A stretch of DNA of 21,995 bases from JAEXNA01 sp050486105 (GTDB lineage Bacteria; Vulcanimicrobiota; Xenobia; Xenobiales; JADMJV01): positions 1 to 21,995 of the forward strand of contig JBJHCR010000074.1 in assembly GCA_050486105.1 (NCBI GenBank), given 5' to 3'. Below are positions 1-7,270 of this stretch, piece by piece. The position numbers and the translations under genes were made by a program. Each line of letters opens with the position of its first letter. Positions within the stretch are counted from its first letter, which is position 1. The notes beneath the pieces are model-generated. The model searched no databases. It was given only the letters and a program-made list of their open reading frames with translations, and was not told where the DNA came from.

Positions 1-64
1 GACCCTGCTCCGTACCGAACACGATTTTGAACATGATGTCGTTGAGCAAACCTGGGTGCTTCAT
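1..64 (-). CDS. 5' fragment of a Rpn-like PD-(D/E)XK nuclease family gene (runs off the left edge)
   Basis: Only the first 21 codons lie in the window, reading leftward from an ATG at 64. The visible residues include LLNDIMFKIVFG, which fits the N-terminal D-x2-FK-x2-FG pattern of the Rpn/transposase-associated PD-(D/E)XK nuclease family. Those proteins are DNA endonucleases linked to recombination or to transposon remnants. The catalytic core is outside the window, so function is an inference from this short motif. The same frame stays open upstream of the ATG to a TAA at 239-241, so a longer N-terminus cannot be excluded, but the ATG matches the usual family start. A small hairpin (TGGTG, 7-nt loop, CACCA on the coding strand) sits just upstream of the start. 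Confidence 0.4.
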   Translation of the reverse strand, partial: MKHPGLLNDIMFKIVFGTEQG

Positions 65-335
65 CTGTTGGTGATTATACCACCATTGCCTGTCCGCTGC
101 TCTATCCAATAGGCCATCTGCAAGGTACTTGTGTGCGGGGGTGTTGCAGGCAGCACGCCTTGGGCCCGGTCTTGCCACACAGGAGGCTTTGCCCCCCGGG
201 CGCTGCTGCAACGCTAGACTCGGTGTGCCGACGGCAGGTTACCCGAGCTCCACCCCCCCCCCGATAGGCTATGGTGATGAGGCCTTTGGCTATGGGATTT
301 ACTCACCATCCAGCCCGGTCGGCGGCCTCAGAGGT
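65..335. other. Structured GC-rich intergenic region
   Basis: No convincing gene here. The stretch holds a long inverted repeat (GTTGCAG at 143-149 with CTGCAAC at 206-212, extended inward by further GC pairs with bulges). It also has a nested hairpin around 219-246 (TCGG/CCGA enclosing TGCC-GAC-GGCA), a run of ten C at 253-262, a duplicated GGCTATGG (267-274 and 288-295), and an inverted repeat ATGGTGATGAG/CTCACCAT (271-309). tRNA, SRP RNA, tmRNA and RNase P signatures were looked for by eye and not found. It could be an unrecognised structured RNA, a mobile-element end, or a leader for the nuclease-like gene. Confidence 0.4.
143..212. repeat. Long imperfect inverted repeat / hairpin
   Basis: The outer arms GTTGCAG (143-149) and CTGCAAC (206-212) pair perfectly. 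Inside them GCAGC/GCTGC-type, GCC/GGC and CCGG/CCGG pairings continue with small bulges, giving roughly 15 or more base pairs around a loop of about 30 nt. No T-run follows on either strand, so it is not an ordinary intrinsic terminator. Confidence 0.5.
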
Positions 336-821
336 TTATTTTACCCCGAAAAGTCGTTTCCACCAGGGCGCACTTCTGAGAGCCTGAAGCTGCTGCTTGA
401 GAGCTTTGATCTCTTCTTGATGGGAAATTACCGTAGCTCGGGCCTCAAAGAGCGCCTGCTGTTCACTTTCAAGCAACTGCCTGTAGGTGAAGAGTTCACT
501 TTGCAGGTTAAGATTGACCCGCTCTTGACGCCCAACTTCCGTTCTGGCGGTCTCGAGTTGGGTCACGGTAGACAAGTGATTCTCCAGAGGGACTGACCGA
601 GACACCTCTCCGAGCTTGCTCAGGCGAGGGCGAATCCTTCCGGTCTTTTCCTGCAACAGCCGATCGACTTCCGATTCGAGAACTCGATAGCCTCCCTCGG
701 GCTCAGGCCGGAGAGCTTTCACTTCACGAGTCTGAATCAAGGCCAGGACTTCGTCGACGGAGCGACTCACTCGACGGGCAAACTGGGGTACGGTTAGTAG
801 GCGCATTTCGGCAGTATCCAT
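336..821 (-). CDS. Helix-turn-helix (excisionase/MerR-like) protein with C-terminal coiled coil
   Basis: A 161-residue protein. Residues about 6-56 resemble the helix-turn-helix_17/excisionase fold: MRLLTVPQFARRV, then VDEVLALIQTREVKAL, then a wing-like GGYRVLESEVDRLL. Residues about 80-150 are rich in E, Q, L and R with heptad-like spacing and are likely a coiled coil. The C-terminus ends in PWWKRLFGVK, an aromatic-basic tail. The role is probably DNA binding, with oligomerisation or partner binding through the coiled coil; no target is evident. It may start at Met1 (821) or Met6 (806), where the domain begins; neither has a strong Shine-Dalgarno. It is divergent from the Crp/Fnr gene, with only 25 bp between start codons, so each promoter must lie partly inside the other gene's 5' region or in that gap. 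Confidence 0.75.
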   Translation of the reverse strand: MDTAEMRLLTVPQFARRVSRSVDEVLALIQTREVKALRPEPEGGYRVLESEVDRLLQEKTGRIRPRLSKLGEVSRSVPLENHLSTVTQLETARTEVGRQERVNLNLQSELFTYRQLLESEQQALFEARATVISHQEEIKALKQQLQALRSAPWWKRLFGVK

Positions 822-846
822 GCTTAGGTGATTATCTTTAGGGCAG

Positions 847-1635
847 GTGTTGCCTCCAGAAAAAAAGAAATTTTTTCACAAATCCCCCCTCCCTGAAGAC
901 TCACCTCCGAGAACTCTGACCGATCGATTGCAGGATCTCGTAGAAAACGACGAATCCTCCCCGATGTTTGTCCTTCCGGAGAATAAGGCCGACTATCGCT
1001 CCTACGAAGGGCTCGATGGCCGGCTGCCTTTTCAGAAAGCTCCCATAGGGACCATGCTTTTCCGGCAAGATGACCAGAAAAAGGTCTTCATCTTCCTCAA
1101 AGCCGGCATGGCGAAGGTCACCCGGATCACCGCAGAAGGCGGTCAGATGATCACCGAATTGCTGCTGCCGGGGGATGTCTGTGGAGCGTTGTGTGCCCTG
1201 GACAGTTGCCCCTATCCAGTGAGTGCCGAAGCGGTGACCGAAGTGCAGTTCGCTAGCCTGAGTCCTGACCAATTCTTCACCCTCTCTCAAGATTTCCCGC
1301 AGTTGCAGCGCTGTTCGTTGGAAGGGTGCGCCAGCAAGATTCGTGAGCAGCGGTCCATGATGCTCTCCATCGCCCTAGAGCGGATACCCCAGCGTCTGTG
1401 GAAGATTTTCCTGGTGCTGGCTCAACGCTTGGGAGAAGACACTCCGAGGGGGCTGACCCTACCTTTTCCCTTCAGCCGACAAGAGGTGGCGGACATGATC
1501 GGAGCCACTCCCGAAACCATCACCCGAGCCTTCACCAAAATGAAGAAAGATGCAGAACTTTTCGAGGACAAAGATCGCCTCACTTTGCTCGGTATTCATC
1601 ACCTTGAAGAGGTCGAAATGAAGGCTGCCCTCTGA
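847..1635 (+). CDS. Crp/Fnr-family transcriptional regulator
   Basis: A 262-residue regulator with a cyclic-nucleotide-binding-like beta-roll (about 65-150), a long dimerisation helix (about 152-195) and a C-terminal winged helix (about 203-255). The recognition helix reads TPETITRAF, giving E223, T226 and R227. This is the E-x2-S-R arrangement that FNR/FixK proteins use to read TTGAT half-sites, with Ser changed to Thr, and unlike CRP (R-E-x3-R). The N-terminal 4Fe-4S cysteines of true FNR are absent. Instead, five cysteines sit in or beside the sensory domain (C112, C116, C121, C156, C161). The start is GTG at 847, or TTG at 850, which has AGGG six bases upstream; an ATG at 964 would shorten it by 39 residues. 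It is convergent with the cco operon and is a plausible regulator of it, an inference from position and the recognition helix. Confidence 0.85.
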   Translation: MLPPEKKKFFHKSPLPEDSPPRTLTDRLQDLVENDESSPMFVLPENKADYRSYEGLDGRLPFQKAPIGTMLFRQDDQKKVFIFLKAGMAKVTRITAEGGQMITELLLPGDVCGALCALDSCPYPVSAEAVTEVQFASLSPDQFFTLSQDFPQLQRCSLEGCASKIREQRSMMLSIALERIPQRLWKIFLVLAQRLGEDTPRGLTLPFPFSRQEVADMIGATPETITRAFTKMKKDAELFEDKDRLTLLGIHHLEEVEMKAAL

Positions 1636-1640
1636 GGGCC

Positions 1641-1676
1641 GGCCGAGGAAATTCACGTCGCTTTAGGTGATCGGCC
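1641..1676. terminator. Weak convergent hairpin between regulator and ccoS
   Basis: GGCCGA (1641-1646) can pair with TCGGCC (1671-1676) across a 24-nt loop, in the 27-bp gap between two convergent genes and the end of ccoS. No T-run follows, so termination here is only a guess from position. Confidence 0.2.
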
Positions 1677-1827
1677 TATCGCGGTCGTCGTCTGCATTGA
1701 GCAAGAATCGAGCCCCATCTCCGTCTGGGTCTTCAAACTGCCCCGACTTCACCGCCTGAAAGAAGAAGAATAGCGCCACTCCTGAAAGCATTAGGGCCAA
1801 GGGGACCAAGAGCAACAGAACTTCCAT
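1663..1827 (-). CDS. ccoS: cbb3 oxidase assembly protein CcoS
   Basis: A 54-residue protein with one N-terminal membrane helix (about residues 4-24, ending in FFFFQAVKSGQFED) and an acidic, D-rich tail. This is the hallmark layout of CcoS (FixS), a small inner-membrane protein needed for cofactor insertion into the catalytic subunit of cbb3 oxidase. The W/F-x5-GQF(D/E)D segment followed by a proline- and aspartate-rich stretch is characteristic. The ATG at 1827-1825 shares one base with the ccoI TGA (TGATG), so translation is probably coupled. It is the last gene of the cco operon. Confidence 0.9.
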   Translation of the reverse strand: MEVLLLLVPLALMLSGVALFFFFQAVKSGQFEDPDGDGARFLLNADDDRDRPIT

Positions 1828-4052
1828 CAGTCTGTTCCTCGCTCCCCTGGTAGACGCTTGGGGAGCCGCAGACTGTTGAGCACCACCACCACCGAGGAAA
1901 TCGGCATGGCCACCGCAGCCAGCAGAGGTGAGACCCAACCCAAGGCCGCCGCAGGAATGGCCAGCGCGTTGTAAAGGAAAGACAGCTTGAGGCTGCTGGA
2001 AACCGTCTGGCGATAGGCCTCCCCCAAATCTAGCCAGGTCAACACCGGTCCCAACCCAGGCCTGAGAAAGAGAACTGGCGCTGAAGAGGCCGCCGCCGCA
2101 GTGGAGTGACCCATGGCCACTCCCACATCGGCCTGGGATAGTGCCAAAGCGTCATTGGTTCCATCCCCCAAAACCCCAACTTGAGTTTCGGGAGAACCTT
2201 CTTTGAGTTGCTGGATGAAGTGAGCCTTATCTTCGGGAAGTTGATCTCCCAAGCGGCTCTCGAGAGACAGTTGCTCAGCCACTCGCTCCGTGCGCCTCTG
2301 CCTATCTCCACTCAGTACGTGCAACTTCAAGCCTCGCCCCTTCAGTCGAGCAACGATGTCGCAAGCGTCCGCTCTCAAGGTGTCGTCGAAACGCCAGCCC
2401 GCAGCTTCCACCCCATCGATCCTCAAGGTGATATCCAAACCCGTGTCGGTGCTCGCCTCATCCGAGCGCCCAATGAACAGGTCGGTGTCTTGCCAACGGG
2501 CCCACCGACCCCGACCTGGGATCTCTTCAACCTCCATCCCTTGAATGAGAGCGTCCTCGGGAACCAGGTCGGTGAATCTCTCAACCAGGCTCCTGGCAAA
2601 GGGATGAGAGGATTCCGATTCCAAGGCCAACACCAAAGGCGCTAAGGTTGCCGCCGAATGCTTGCCAAAGAACCTCTCGGCCACCAGGGATGGTCGACCT
2701 TGAGTGAGAGTCCCGGTCTTGTCCATAACCAGATCGGTCAATTGTCCTGTGGTCTCCAAAGCGGCCTCATCTCGCACCAGGACCCCACGTTCGGCCCCGG
2801 TGCGAACAGCCATCCAAAATGCCAGAGGCAGAGATAAACCCAAGGCGCATGGGCAAGTGATGACCAAAACCGAAACCGCCACCAGGGTGGCTTGCGCCAG
2901 TCCCTGAGGCAACCACCAGAAAAACACGGCCAAGGCCAAAAGCAGGATGGCCGAAGAGAACCATGCAGCCACCTTGCCCGACAATCGACCGCTGTCACCT
3001 CGGACTTCTTGAGCTTTCTCTACCAACTCCCCCAGGCGACTGAGCACGGTTGCGCTGCCCACGGCCTCAACTCTCATCTCCCCTCGGCCTGAGAAAACCA
3101 AAGTGCCCGCCAAAAGCTCATCGCCTCTGACCTTGAGCACCGGTAGGGATTCTCCGGTCATACTGGACTCATCGACCTCTAGTTGCCCGCACTGCAAGGA
3201 ACCGTCTGCGGGGATGGCCTCGCCCGTCTCCAGCAGGGCAACTTGGCCCACTCTGAGATCTTCTAAACCGATCTCCGTGATAGTGGGGCCTTCGCGAATT
3301 GTGACTCGCTCGGGCCTCTGCCCTAAGAGTAGGCCAAGGCGGTCCCGAACCTTTCCCATGGCCACTCCCTGCAAATAGCGTCCGATCAAGAGAACAAAGA
3401 CGAACATGGTCACGGTGTCGAAGTACTGATGATCCGAACCCACCATGAAGGCCACCACCGAGAGTCCGGTGGTGGCAAGAAGGCCGGTAGCAATGGGGAC
3501 ATCGATGGTGATCCGTCCCTGGCGCAAAGCCTTCCATGCCGGCTCTAGAAACTGGCGACCAGAATACCAAACCACGGGAAGGGCCAAGGCCAAGCCGAGC
3601 AGTTCGAAAAAGCGCTTGAGGAGAGGTTCGATCCCTTGAAACCGACCGATATACAGAGCCACCGAGAGAAGCATCAAGTTTCCGGCCACACAGCCGGCGA
3701 AAGCCATACGCTTTAGTAGAACTCGGCTGTCTTTTGATTCTCGGGCTTGACCCTGACTCTGAACGGGGGTCAGCTTTCGAGCGGGGAAACCGTAGGCCTC
3801 AAGGTGGTGAAAAACCTTGGGCAAACCGAACTCAGAGCTTGAGAAGCTCACCCGAACCTGTTTTTTGGATAGGTTGACTCGGGCCTCGCGCACCCCGGGT
3901 ATCCCCCGCAACAGCTCTTCAACCTTGGCCACACAATTGATACAATGCAGGTTCTCTAAGGCCAGAATGACCTCTAAGTCGTCCACCTTAGGAGCTGCAG
4001 AAGGAAACTCCAGCGCTGCGTCTAGGGTTTTTTTCGAGGTGCAACAACCCAC
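1827..4052 (-). CDS. ccoI: Copper-exporting P1B-type ATPase CcoI/FixI
   Basis: This protein moves copper across the inner membrane for assembly of the haem-copper centre of cbb3 oxidase. At 741 residues it shows all P1B-ATPase motifs: an N-terminal HMA domain with C37-x2-C40, the actuator TGES (299-302), the membrane metal site C400-P-C402, the phosphorylated D444 in DKTGT, the SHP motif at 482-484, and GDGTND at 629-634. GDGTND is a variant of the usual GDG(I/L)ND. The final helices carry FLYNAL and the MPISS...NSLRL segment typical of copper-type members. An extra CC pair sits at residues 3-4. The start is GTG at 4052, two bases after the ccoH stop, consistent with coupling. Its place between ccoH and ccoS identifies it as CcoI rather than a general CopA detoxification pump. 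Confidence 0.93.
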   Translation of the reverse strand: MGCCTSKKTLDAALEFPSAAPKVDDLEVILALENLHCINCVAKVEELLRGIPGVREARVNLSKKQVRVSFSSSEFGLPKVFHHLEAYGFPARKLTPVQSQGQARESKDSRVLLKRMAFAGCVAGNLMLLSVALYIGRFQGIEPLLKRFFELLGLALALPVVWYSGRQFLEPAWKALRQGRITIDVPIATGLLATTGLSVVAFMVGSDHQYFDTVTMFVFVLLIGRYLQGVAMGKVRDRLGLLLGQRPERVTIREGPTITEIGLEDLRVGQVALLETGEAIPADGSLQCGQLEVDESSMTGESLPVLKVRGDELLAGTLVFSGRGEMRVEAVGSATVLSRLGELVEKAQEVRGDSGRLSGKVAAWFSSAILLLALAVFFWWLPQGLAQATLVAVSVLVITCPCALGLSLPLAFWMAVRTGAERGVLVRDEAALETTGQLTDLVMDKTGTLTQGRPSLVAERFFGKHSAATLAPLVLALESESSHPFARSLVERFTDLVPEDALIQGMEVEEIPGRGRWARWQDTDLFIGRSDEASTDTGLDITLRIDGVEAAGWRFDDTLRADACDIVARLKGRGLKLHVLSGDRQRRTERVAEQLSLESRLGDQLPEDKAHFIQQLKEGSPETQVGVLGDGTNDALALSQADVGVAMGHSTAAAASSAPVLFLRPGLGPVLTWLDLGEAYRQTVSSSLKLSFLYNALAIPAAALGWVSPLLAAVAMPISSVVVVLNSLRLPKRLPGERGTD

Positions 4053-4054
4053 TT

Positions 4055-4537
4055 CTAGCCAGCATCCTCTGAATGTGTTTTCTTGCGGTGCTCAGCCTTC
4101 ACCAAATGCGGCCCTTTGCTCACCTGAAACTGAATTCTCCATAGCCCGTCTCCCTTGGGAACCGAGGTCGTATAGATGCCTGGGCCCACTTCCGAGAGTT
4201 GATGGCTACTGTCGTCCTTACGAGTGGCTGGACGCCCCACGGTAGCCAAGACCTCTGCTCTGTGCACAGGTTTGCCGTCGGAGTCCAAGACTGCCAGGTA
4301 CAGCTCATCTCCCACCCACTTGGAAGACAGGGTCCAACCCAATTCTCGCTGATGCTTCTGACGAGCCATCTCTTGGCCGTACTCCACCCCGTGCCGATAG
4401 TACTCCACCTCGTCGAGGCCTTCGAAAGTGGTGGTGGCCAGGGTCACCACGCTCAGTTGTACGGTGACGAATAGGGCTAAGGATAGGAACAGGCCACACG
4501 GCCAGGGGTGTAAACCTAAGCGTTCAAAGATCTTCAT
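4055..4537 (-). CDS. ccoH: cbb3 oxidase assembly protein CcoH/FixH
   Basis: A 160-residue single-span membrane protein: a short cytoplasmic N-terminus, a membrane helix at about residues 15-37, then a soluble periplasmic beta-rich domain of about 120 residues. That is the FixH/CcoH layout, and sequences such as GELYLAVLDSDGKPV-like and PGIYTTSVP...GLWRIQFQV suit its immunoglobulin-like fold. It is thought to associate with the oxidase subunits during assembly. The start ATG at 4537 is preceded by GGAGG nine bases upstream and overlaps the end of ccoG by 14 bp. An in-frame extension to 4615 lies inside ccoG and was not used. The family is poorly conserved in sequence, so the call leans on layout and gene order. 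Confidence 0.85.
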   Translation of the reverse strand: MKIFERLGLHPWPCGLFLSLALFVTVQLSVVTLATTTFEGLDEVEYYRHGVEYGQEMARQKHQRELGWTLSSKWVGDELYLAVLDSDGKPVHRAEVLATVGRPATRKDDSSHQLSEVGPGIYTTSVPKGDGLWRIQFQVSKGPHLVKAEHRKKTHSEDAG

Positions 4538-5912
4538 TGCTTTTGCCTCCACGGTAAACATAGGTTGAGGTTCGCTGTCGAGTGGCCCGTTGCGGAGCTT
4601 GAGAGCTGAGCTCAAAGGTGATCTTTTCGACTTCTGTCTTGCTCCGCGCCGGACTCATGACCAGAACCTGGATAGGGCGAACGGACTCGGGCTCCAAGAA
4701 GGCCGGATTCTCTGGTGTCACCAACTCGAATCTCTCATCAGAATCCAGCAGCCTAAGGTCGACCCAACGGCTCTCTCCGGTGCGGTTGACCACCCTCAAA
4801 GTGAAGCGATTGGTGTTGCGCCCGTCAAAGGAGAAAGTCACTCCCGGTCCCGCAGACTCCCGCACCACCTCGAAGTCGAAAGGTGGCCGCTGCCAGGCCA
4901 ACACCATGGTGTAAGTCAAAACCAGTCCGAGCAACATCGAATAGACCAGGGGACGCACTCCATAAGCCTTCATCCGTTCAGACCAAGGTCGATTGAGCAC
5001 CGCCTCGGCGCACCCCGGTTCGGCTTCCTCTTCGAGTTCTCCCAAGCTGGCGAAACGAACCAGACCTCGCGGCCGTCCCACCTTATCCATAATGTCGTCG
5101 CAGGCGTCGATGCACGAGGCGCAGTTGATGCAGGCAAACTGAAATCCATCCCGGATGTCGATCCCCATAGGACAGACCCGCACGCAAGCCGAGCAATCGA
5201 TGCAGTCTGCTGCCTTGGGGTCTTTCACTTTCCCCCTGGGCTCACCACGGTTGAGGTCGTAGTTGACCATGAGGGTCTCGGCGTTGGTCAAAGCGCTCTG
5301 AAATCGAGCATAGGGGCAAATGGTGGTGCAGAAATTGGACCGAATCAGGCCAAAGAACAGCATGGAAACGAGGGTGAAAAATGCGATCAGGCCCAGAGAA
5401 AAAGTGGACGCAGTTCCATCGAGGAGACCTCTTGCCACCTGTCGGATAGGAGCAAAGTAGCCTGAGAAGGTCAGCCCCAGAAAGACCGACATCCCTAGCC
5501 AAACGCTGTACTTCAGGACCTTCTTGGGTGCCTTGTCGGTCCAATCTCTTCGGTCCAAACGCCGCCTTTGATCTGCGGGTCCTTCGATGAAGCGCTCCAC
5601 CATGATGAAGGCGTGGGTCAAAAGAGTATGAGGGCAGGCAAAGCCACACCAAACGCGCCCCAGCAAAGACGATACCAAGAACAAGCTCAATCCTGCGGCC
5701 AACAATAGCAGCAGGAGAAAGTGAGTCTCCTGAGGCCAAAAAGTCATCCCAAACAGATGCAATTTGCGGCCGGCCAGGTCCACCAACAATATGGGACGAC
5801 CGTTCCAATTGAGCCAAGGTGTCACGAACAAGACCGCCTGTAGGACAACGCTAATGACGTTTTTCCACTGCCGAAAACGGCCCTCGATATGGGCTGGATA
5901 GATTTTAGCCAT
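4524..5912 (-). CDS. ccoG: cbb3 oxidase accessory Fe-S protein CcoG/FixG
   Basis: A 462-residue membrane protein with two 4Fe-4S clusters, known from family work as a cupric reductase supporting cbb3 biogenesis. Membrane helices lie around residues 17-34, 63-85, 133-153, 169-191 and 310-330. Extra cysteine pairs are C89/C93 (CGFACP) and C195/C199 (CTTICP). The ferredoxin-like domain has C237-x2-C-x2-C-x3-C and a second set from C261 (CINCASCIDACD). A C-terminal Ig-like domain (about 340-450) is typical. The start is ATG at 5912, where the sequence begins MAKIYPAHIEGRF with an AAGGA eight bases upstream. The frame is open further upstream into ccoP, but that part is not homologous. Confidence 0.94.
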   Translation of the reverse strand: MAKIYPAHIEGRFRQWKNVISVVLQAVLFVTPWLNWNGRPILLVDLAGRKLHLFGMTFWPQETHFLLLLLLAAGLSLFLVSSLLGRVWCGFACPHTLLTHAFIMVERFIEGPADQRRRLDRRDWTDKAPKKVLKYSVWLGMSVFLGLTFSGYFAPIRQVARGLLDGTASTFSLGLIAFFTLVSMLFFGLIRSNFCTTICPYARFQSALTNAETLMVNYDLNRGEPRGKVKDPKAADCIDCSACVRVCPMGIDIRDGFQFACINCASCIDACDDIMDKVGRPRGLVRFASLGELEEEAEPGCAEAVLNRPWSERMKAYGVRPLVYSMLLGLVLTYTMVLAWQRPPFDFEVVRESAGPGVTFSFDGRNTNRFTLRVVNRTGESRWVDLRLLDSDERFELVTPENPAFLEPESVRPIQVLVMSPARSKTEVEKITFELSSQAPQRATRQRTSTYVYRGGKSNEDL

Positions 5913-5944
5913 CGCTGGGTTCCTTCTCTCCCATGCTCCCCAAA

Positions 5945-6454
5945 CTACTCTTGATTGGCCAAATGCCTTACGAAGGAGGCAACGGCTGCCAAATCTTCGT
6001 TCGACATGGCTTGACCCCAAGGCGGCATGCCCTTGGGTCGACCGTCCCGGATACTGGCAACCAGATCCGCATCGCTTTCTCCATAAATCCACTCCCCGTC
6101 GGTGAACGACGGCCCCACTCGTCCCTCTCCCTGAAGGCCGTGACAAGCGGCACAATTCGAGCGATACAGGGTGGTTCCCAAGGCGATCACCTCGGGGTCT
6201 TCGGGATGAAGCTCGATGGCTACGGCCTGGACTTGGAACTCGGCGTACTTCACTTCGGCCTCGGCCATCTGTTGCTCGTACTGTCCCGTGGAACTCCAAC
6301 CGGACGTCCCGGGCCAGAACCAAAACGAGGGATAGTAAATGACGTAACCCAGACTATAGATGATGCTCACGATAAAGAGGGCCGCTAACCATCCCGGTGT
6401 GGGATTATCATATTCTTGGATCCCGTCGATCTCGTGGTCGAGAAGCTTAGCCAT
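5945..6454 (-). CDS. ccoP: cbb3 oxidase subunit III CcoP, short mono-haem form
   Basis: CcoP passes electrons from soluble cytochromes to the oxidase. This copy has the N-terminal FixP segment (HEIDGIQEYDNPTPGWL, residues 7-23), one membrane helix (about 22-42), and a single cytochrome c domain with haem-binding C101-x2-C104-H105 and a likely axial M143 (GMPPW). At 169 residues it is well short of the roughly 300-residue di-haem CcoP of model proteobacteria; only one CxxCH is present. The reading frame is clean and its stop is followed normally by ccoG, so this looks like a natural mono-haem subunit rather than a broken one. The start ATG overlaps the end of ccoQ by 8 bp. Confidence 0.93.
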   Translation of the reverse strand: MAKLLDHEIDGIQEYDNPTPGWLAALFIVSIIYSLGYVIYYPSFWFWPGTSGWSSTGQYEQQMAEAEVKYAEFQVQAVAIELHPEDPEVIALGTTLYRSNCAACHGLQGEGRVGPSFTDGEWIYGESDADLVASIRDGRPKGMPPWGQAMSNEDLAAVASFVRHLANQE

Positions 6455-6602
6455 GTTCTGTCTCCTGTTCGTCGAGAATCTCGGCGCCGTGTTTCTCCAT
6501 ATCGGAGAACCAGACCATCAAGGCTGTTATGGTGAAGCTCAAGAAAAAGGCCACCAAGACTCCTTGCTTGAGAAGGCTGATCAGGGGGGATTCGATGTCC
6601 AT
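6447..6602 (-). CDS. ccoQ: cbb3 oxidase subunit IV CcoQ
   Basis: A 51-residue protein: a short N-terminus, one membrane helix at about residues 13-33 (GVLVAFFLSFTITALMVWF), then a charged tail (EKHGAEILDEQET). This matches CcoQ/FixQ, a small subunit that stabilises the cbb3 complex. The ATG at 6602-6600 shares one base with the ccoO TAA (TAATG), and the end overlaps ccoP by 8 bp. Sequence conservation in this family is low; the call rests on size, topology and position between ccoO and ccoP. Confidence 0.88.
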   Translation of the reverse strand: MDIESPLISLLKQGVLVAFFLSFTITALMVWFSDMEKHGAEILDEQETEHG

Positions 6603-7270
6603 TACTGCTCCCTCCAGCGAATATCGGTGCCCAGGCGCTGCAAATAGGCGATCATGGCGATGATTTCCATCTCCGCGTCGGCTCCCTCTACCCCTTCAGA
6701 CTTCAGGCGCTCGGTGATCTCAGCCGCCTGCTGTCGAACGAGTTCTTCGGCCCGGACGATCTCTTCGGGACTGTAAGGGGTGCCCAGTTTCACCAGAGCT
6801 TGCATCTTTTTCTGAGTCAAGCGGGTATCCAAGCGGTCCCGAAGCAGCCAGGGGTACGAAGGCATGGTGGACTCGGGAACCATTTCTCGCGGGTCCTTCA
6901 TGTGCAGCCAGTGCCAGGAGTCCGGATATTTCCCCCCCACTCGATGGAGATCCGGACCGGTCCGTTTTGAGCCCCACTGGAAAGGGCGGTCGTAGACATA
7001 CTCTCCAGGCTTAGAGTAGGGTCCATAGCGCTCGGTTTCATCACGAAAAGGCCGAACCGCTTGAGAATGGCAGTTGTAGCAGCCTTCCCTGATGTAAATG
7101 TCTCGCCCTTCGAGCTCCAGGGGAGTGTACGGCTTGACATCAGCGATGACGGGCACCGTGGACTCCACCAGATACAAGGGCACCAACTCTACCACCGTGC
7201 CGATCATGATGACAATGGTGGTGAATAGGGCCATCCAGCCCATCTTGGATTCAATCCAACGATGACTCAC
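6602..7270 (-). CDS. ccoO: cbb3 oxidase subunit II CcoO (mono-haem cytochrome c)
   Basis: A 222-residue membrane-anchored cytochrome c that relays electrons from CcoP to CcoN. It has an N-terminal helix (about 11-34), haem-binding C64-x2-C67-H68 (CYNCHSQAVRPF) and a probable axial M136 in STMPSYPWL. The segments RYGPYS, FQWGSKRTGPDL and VGGKYPDSWH are characteristic of CcoO. The start is GTG at 7270-7268, overlapping the ccoN TGA in a GTGA four-base overlap that implies translational coupling. Confidence 0.96.
   Translation of the reverse strand: MSHRWIESKMGWMALFTTIVIMIGTVVELVPLYLVESTVPVIADVKPYTPLELEGRDIYIREGCYNCHSQAVRPFRDETERYGPYSKPGEYVYDRPFQWGSKRTGPDLHRVGGKYPDSWHWLHMKDPREMVPESTMPSYPWLLRDRLDTRLTQKKMQALVKLGTPYSPEEIVRAEELVRQQAAEITERLKSEGVEGADAEMEIIAMIAYLQRLGTDIRWREQ

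Noticed and set aside
30..115. Possible tRNA on the minus strand (GGCCTATTGGATAGAGC resembles a D-arm)
   Set aside because: The anticodon stem and T-arm (GGTTCGAATCC) cannot be formed, and the acceptor does not pair.
129..596. Long rightward open frame across the left-end structured region and the HTH gene
   Set aside because: It has no recognisable domain and no good start, and it overlaps a well-supported leftward gene; its content comes from GC-rich hairpin DNA.
5913..6323. In-frame upstream extension of ccoG
   Set aside because: It lies inside ccoP in another frame and is arginine/glycine/serine-rich without homology; CcoG begins naturally at ATG 5912 with a Shine-Dalgarno.
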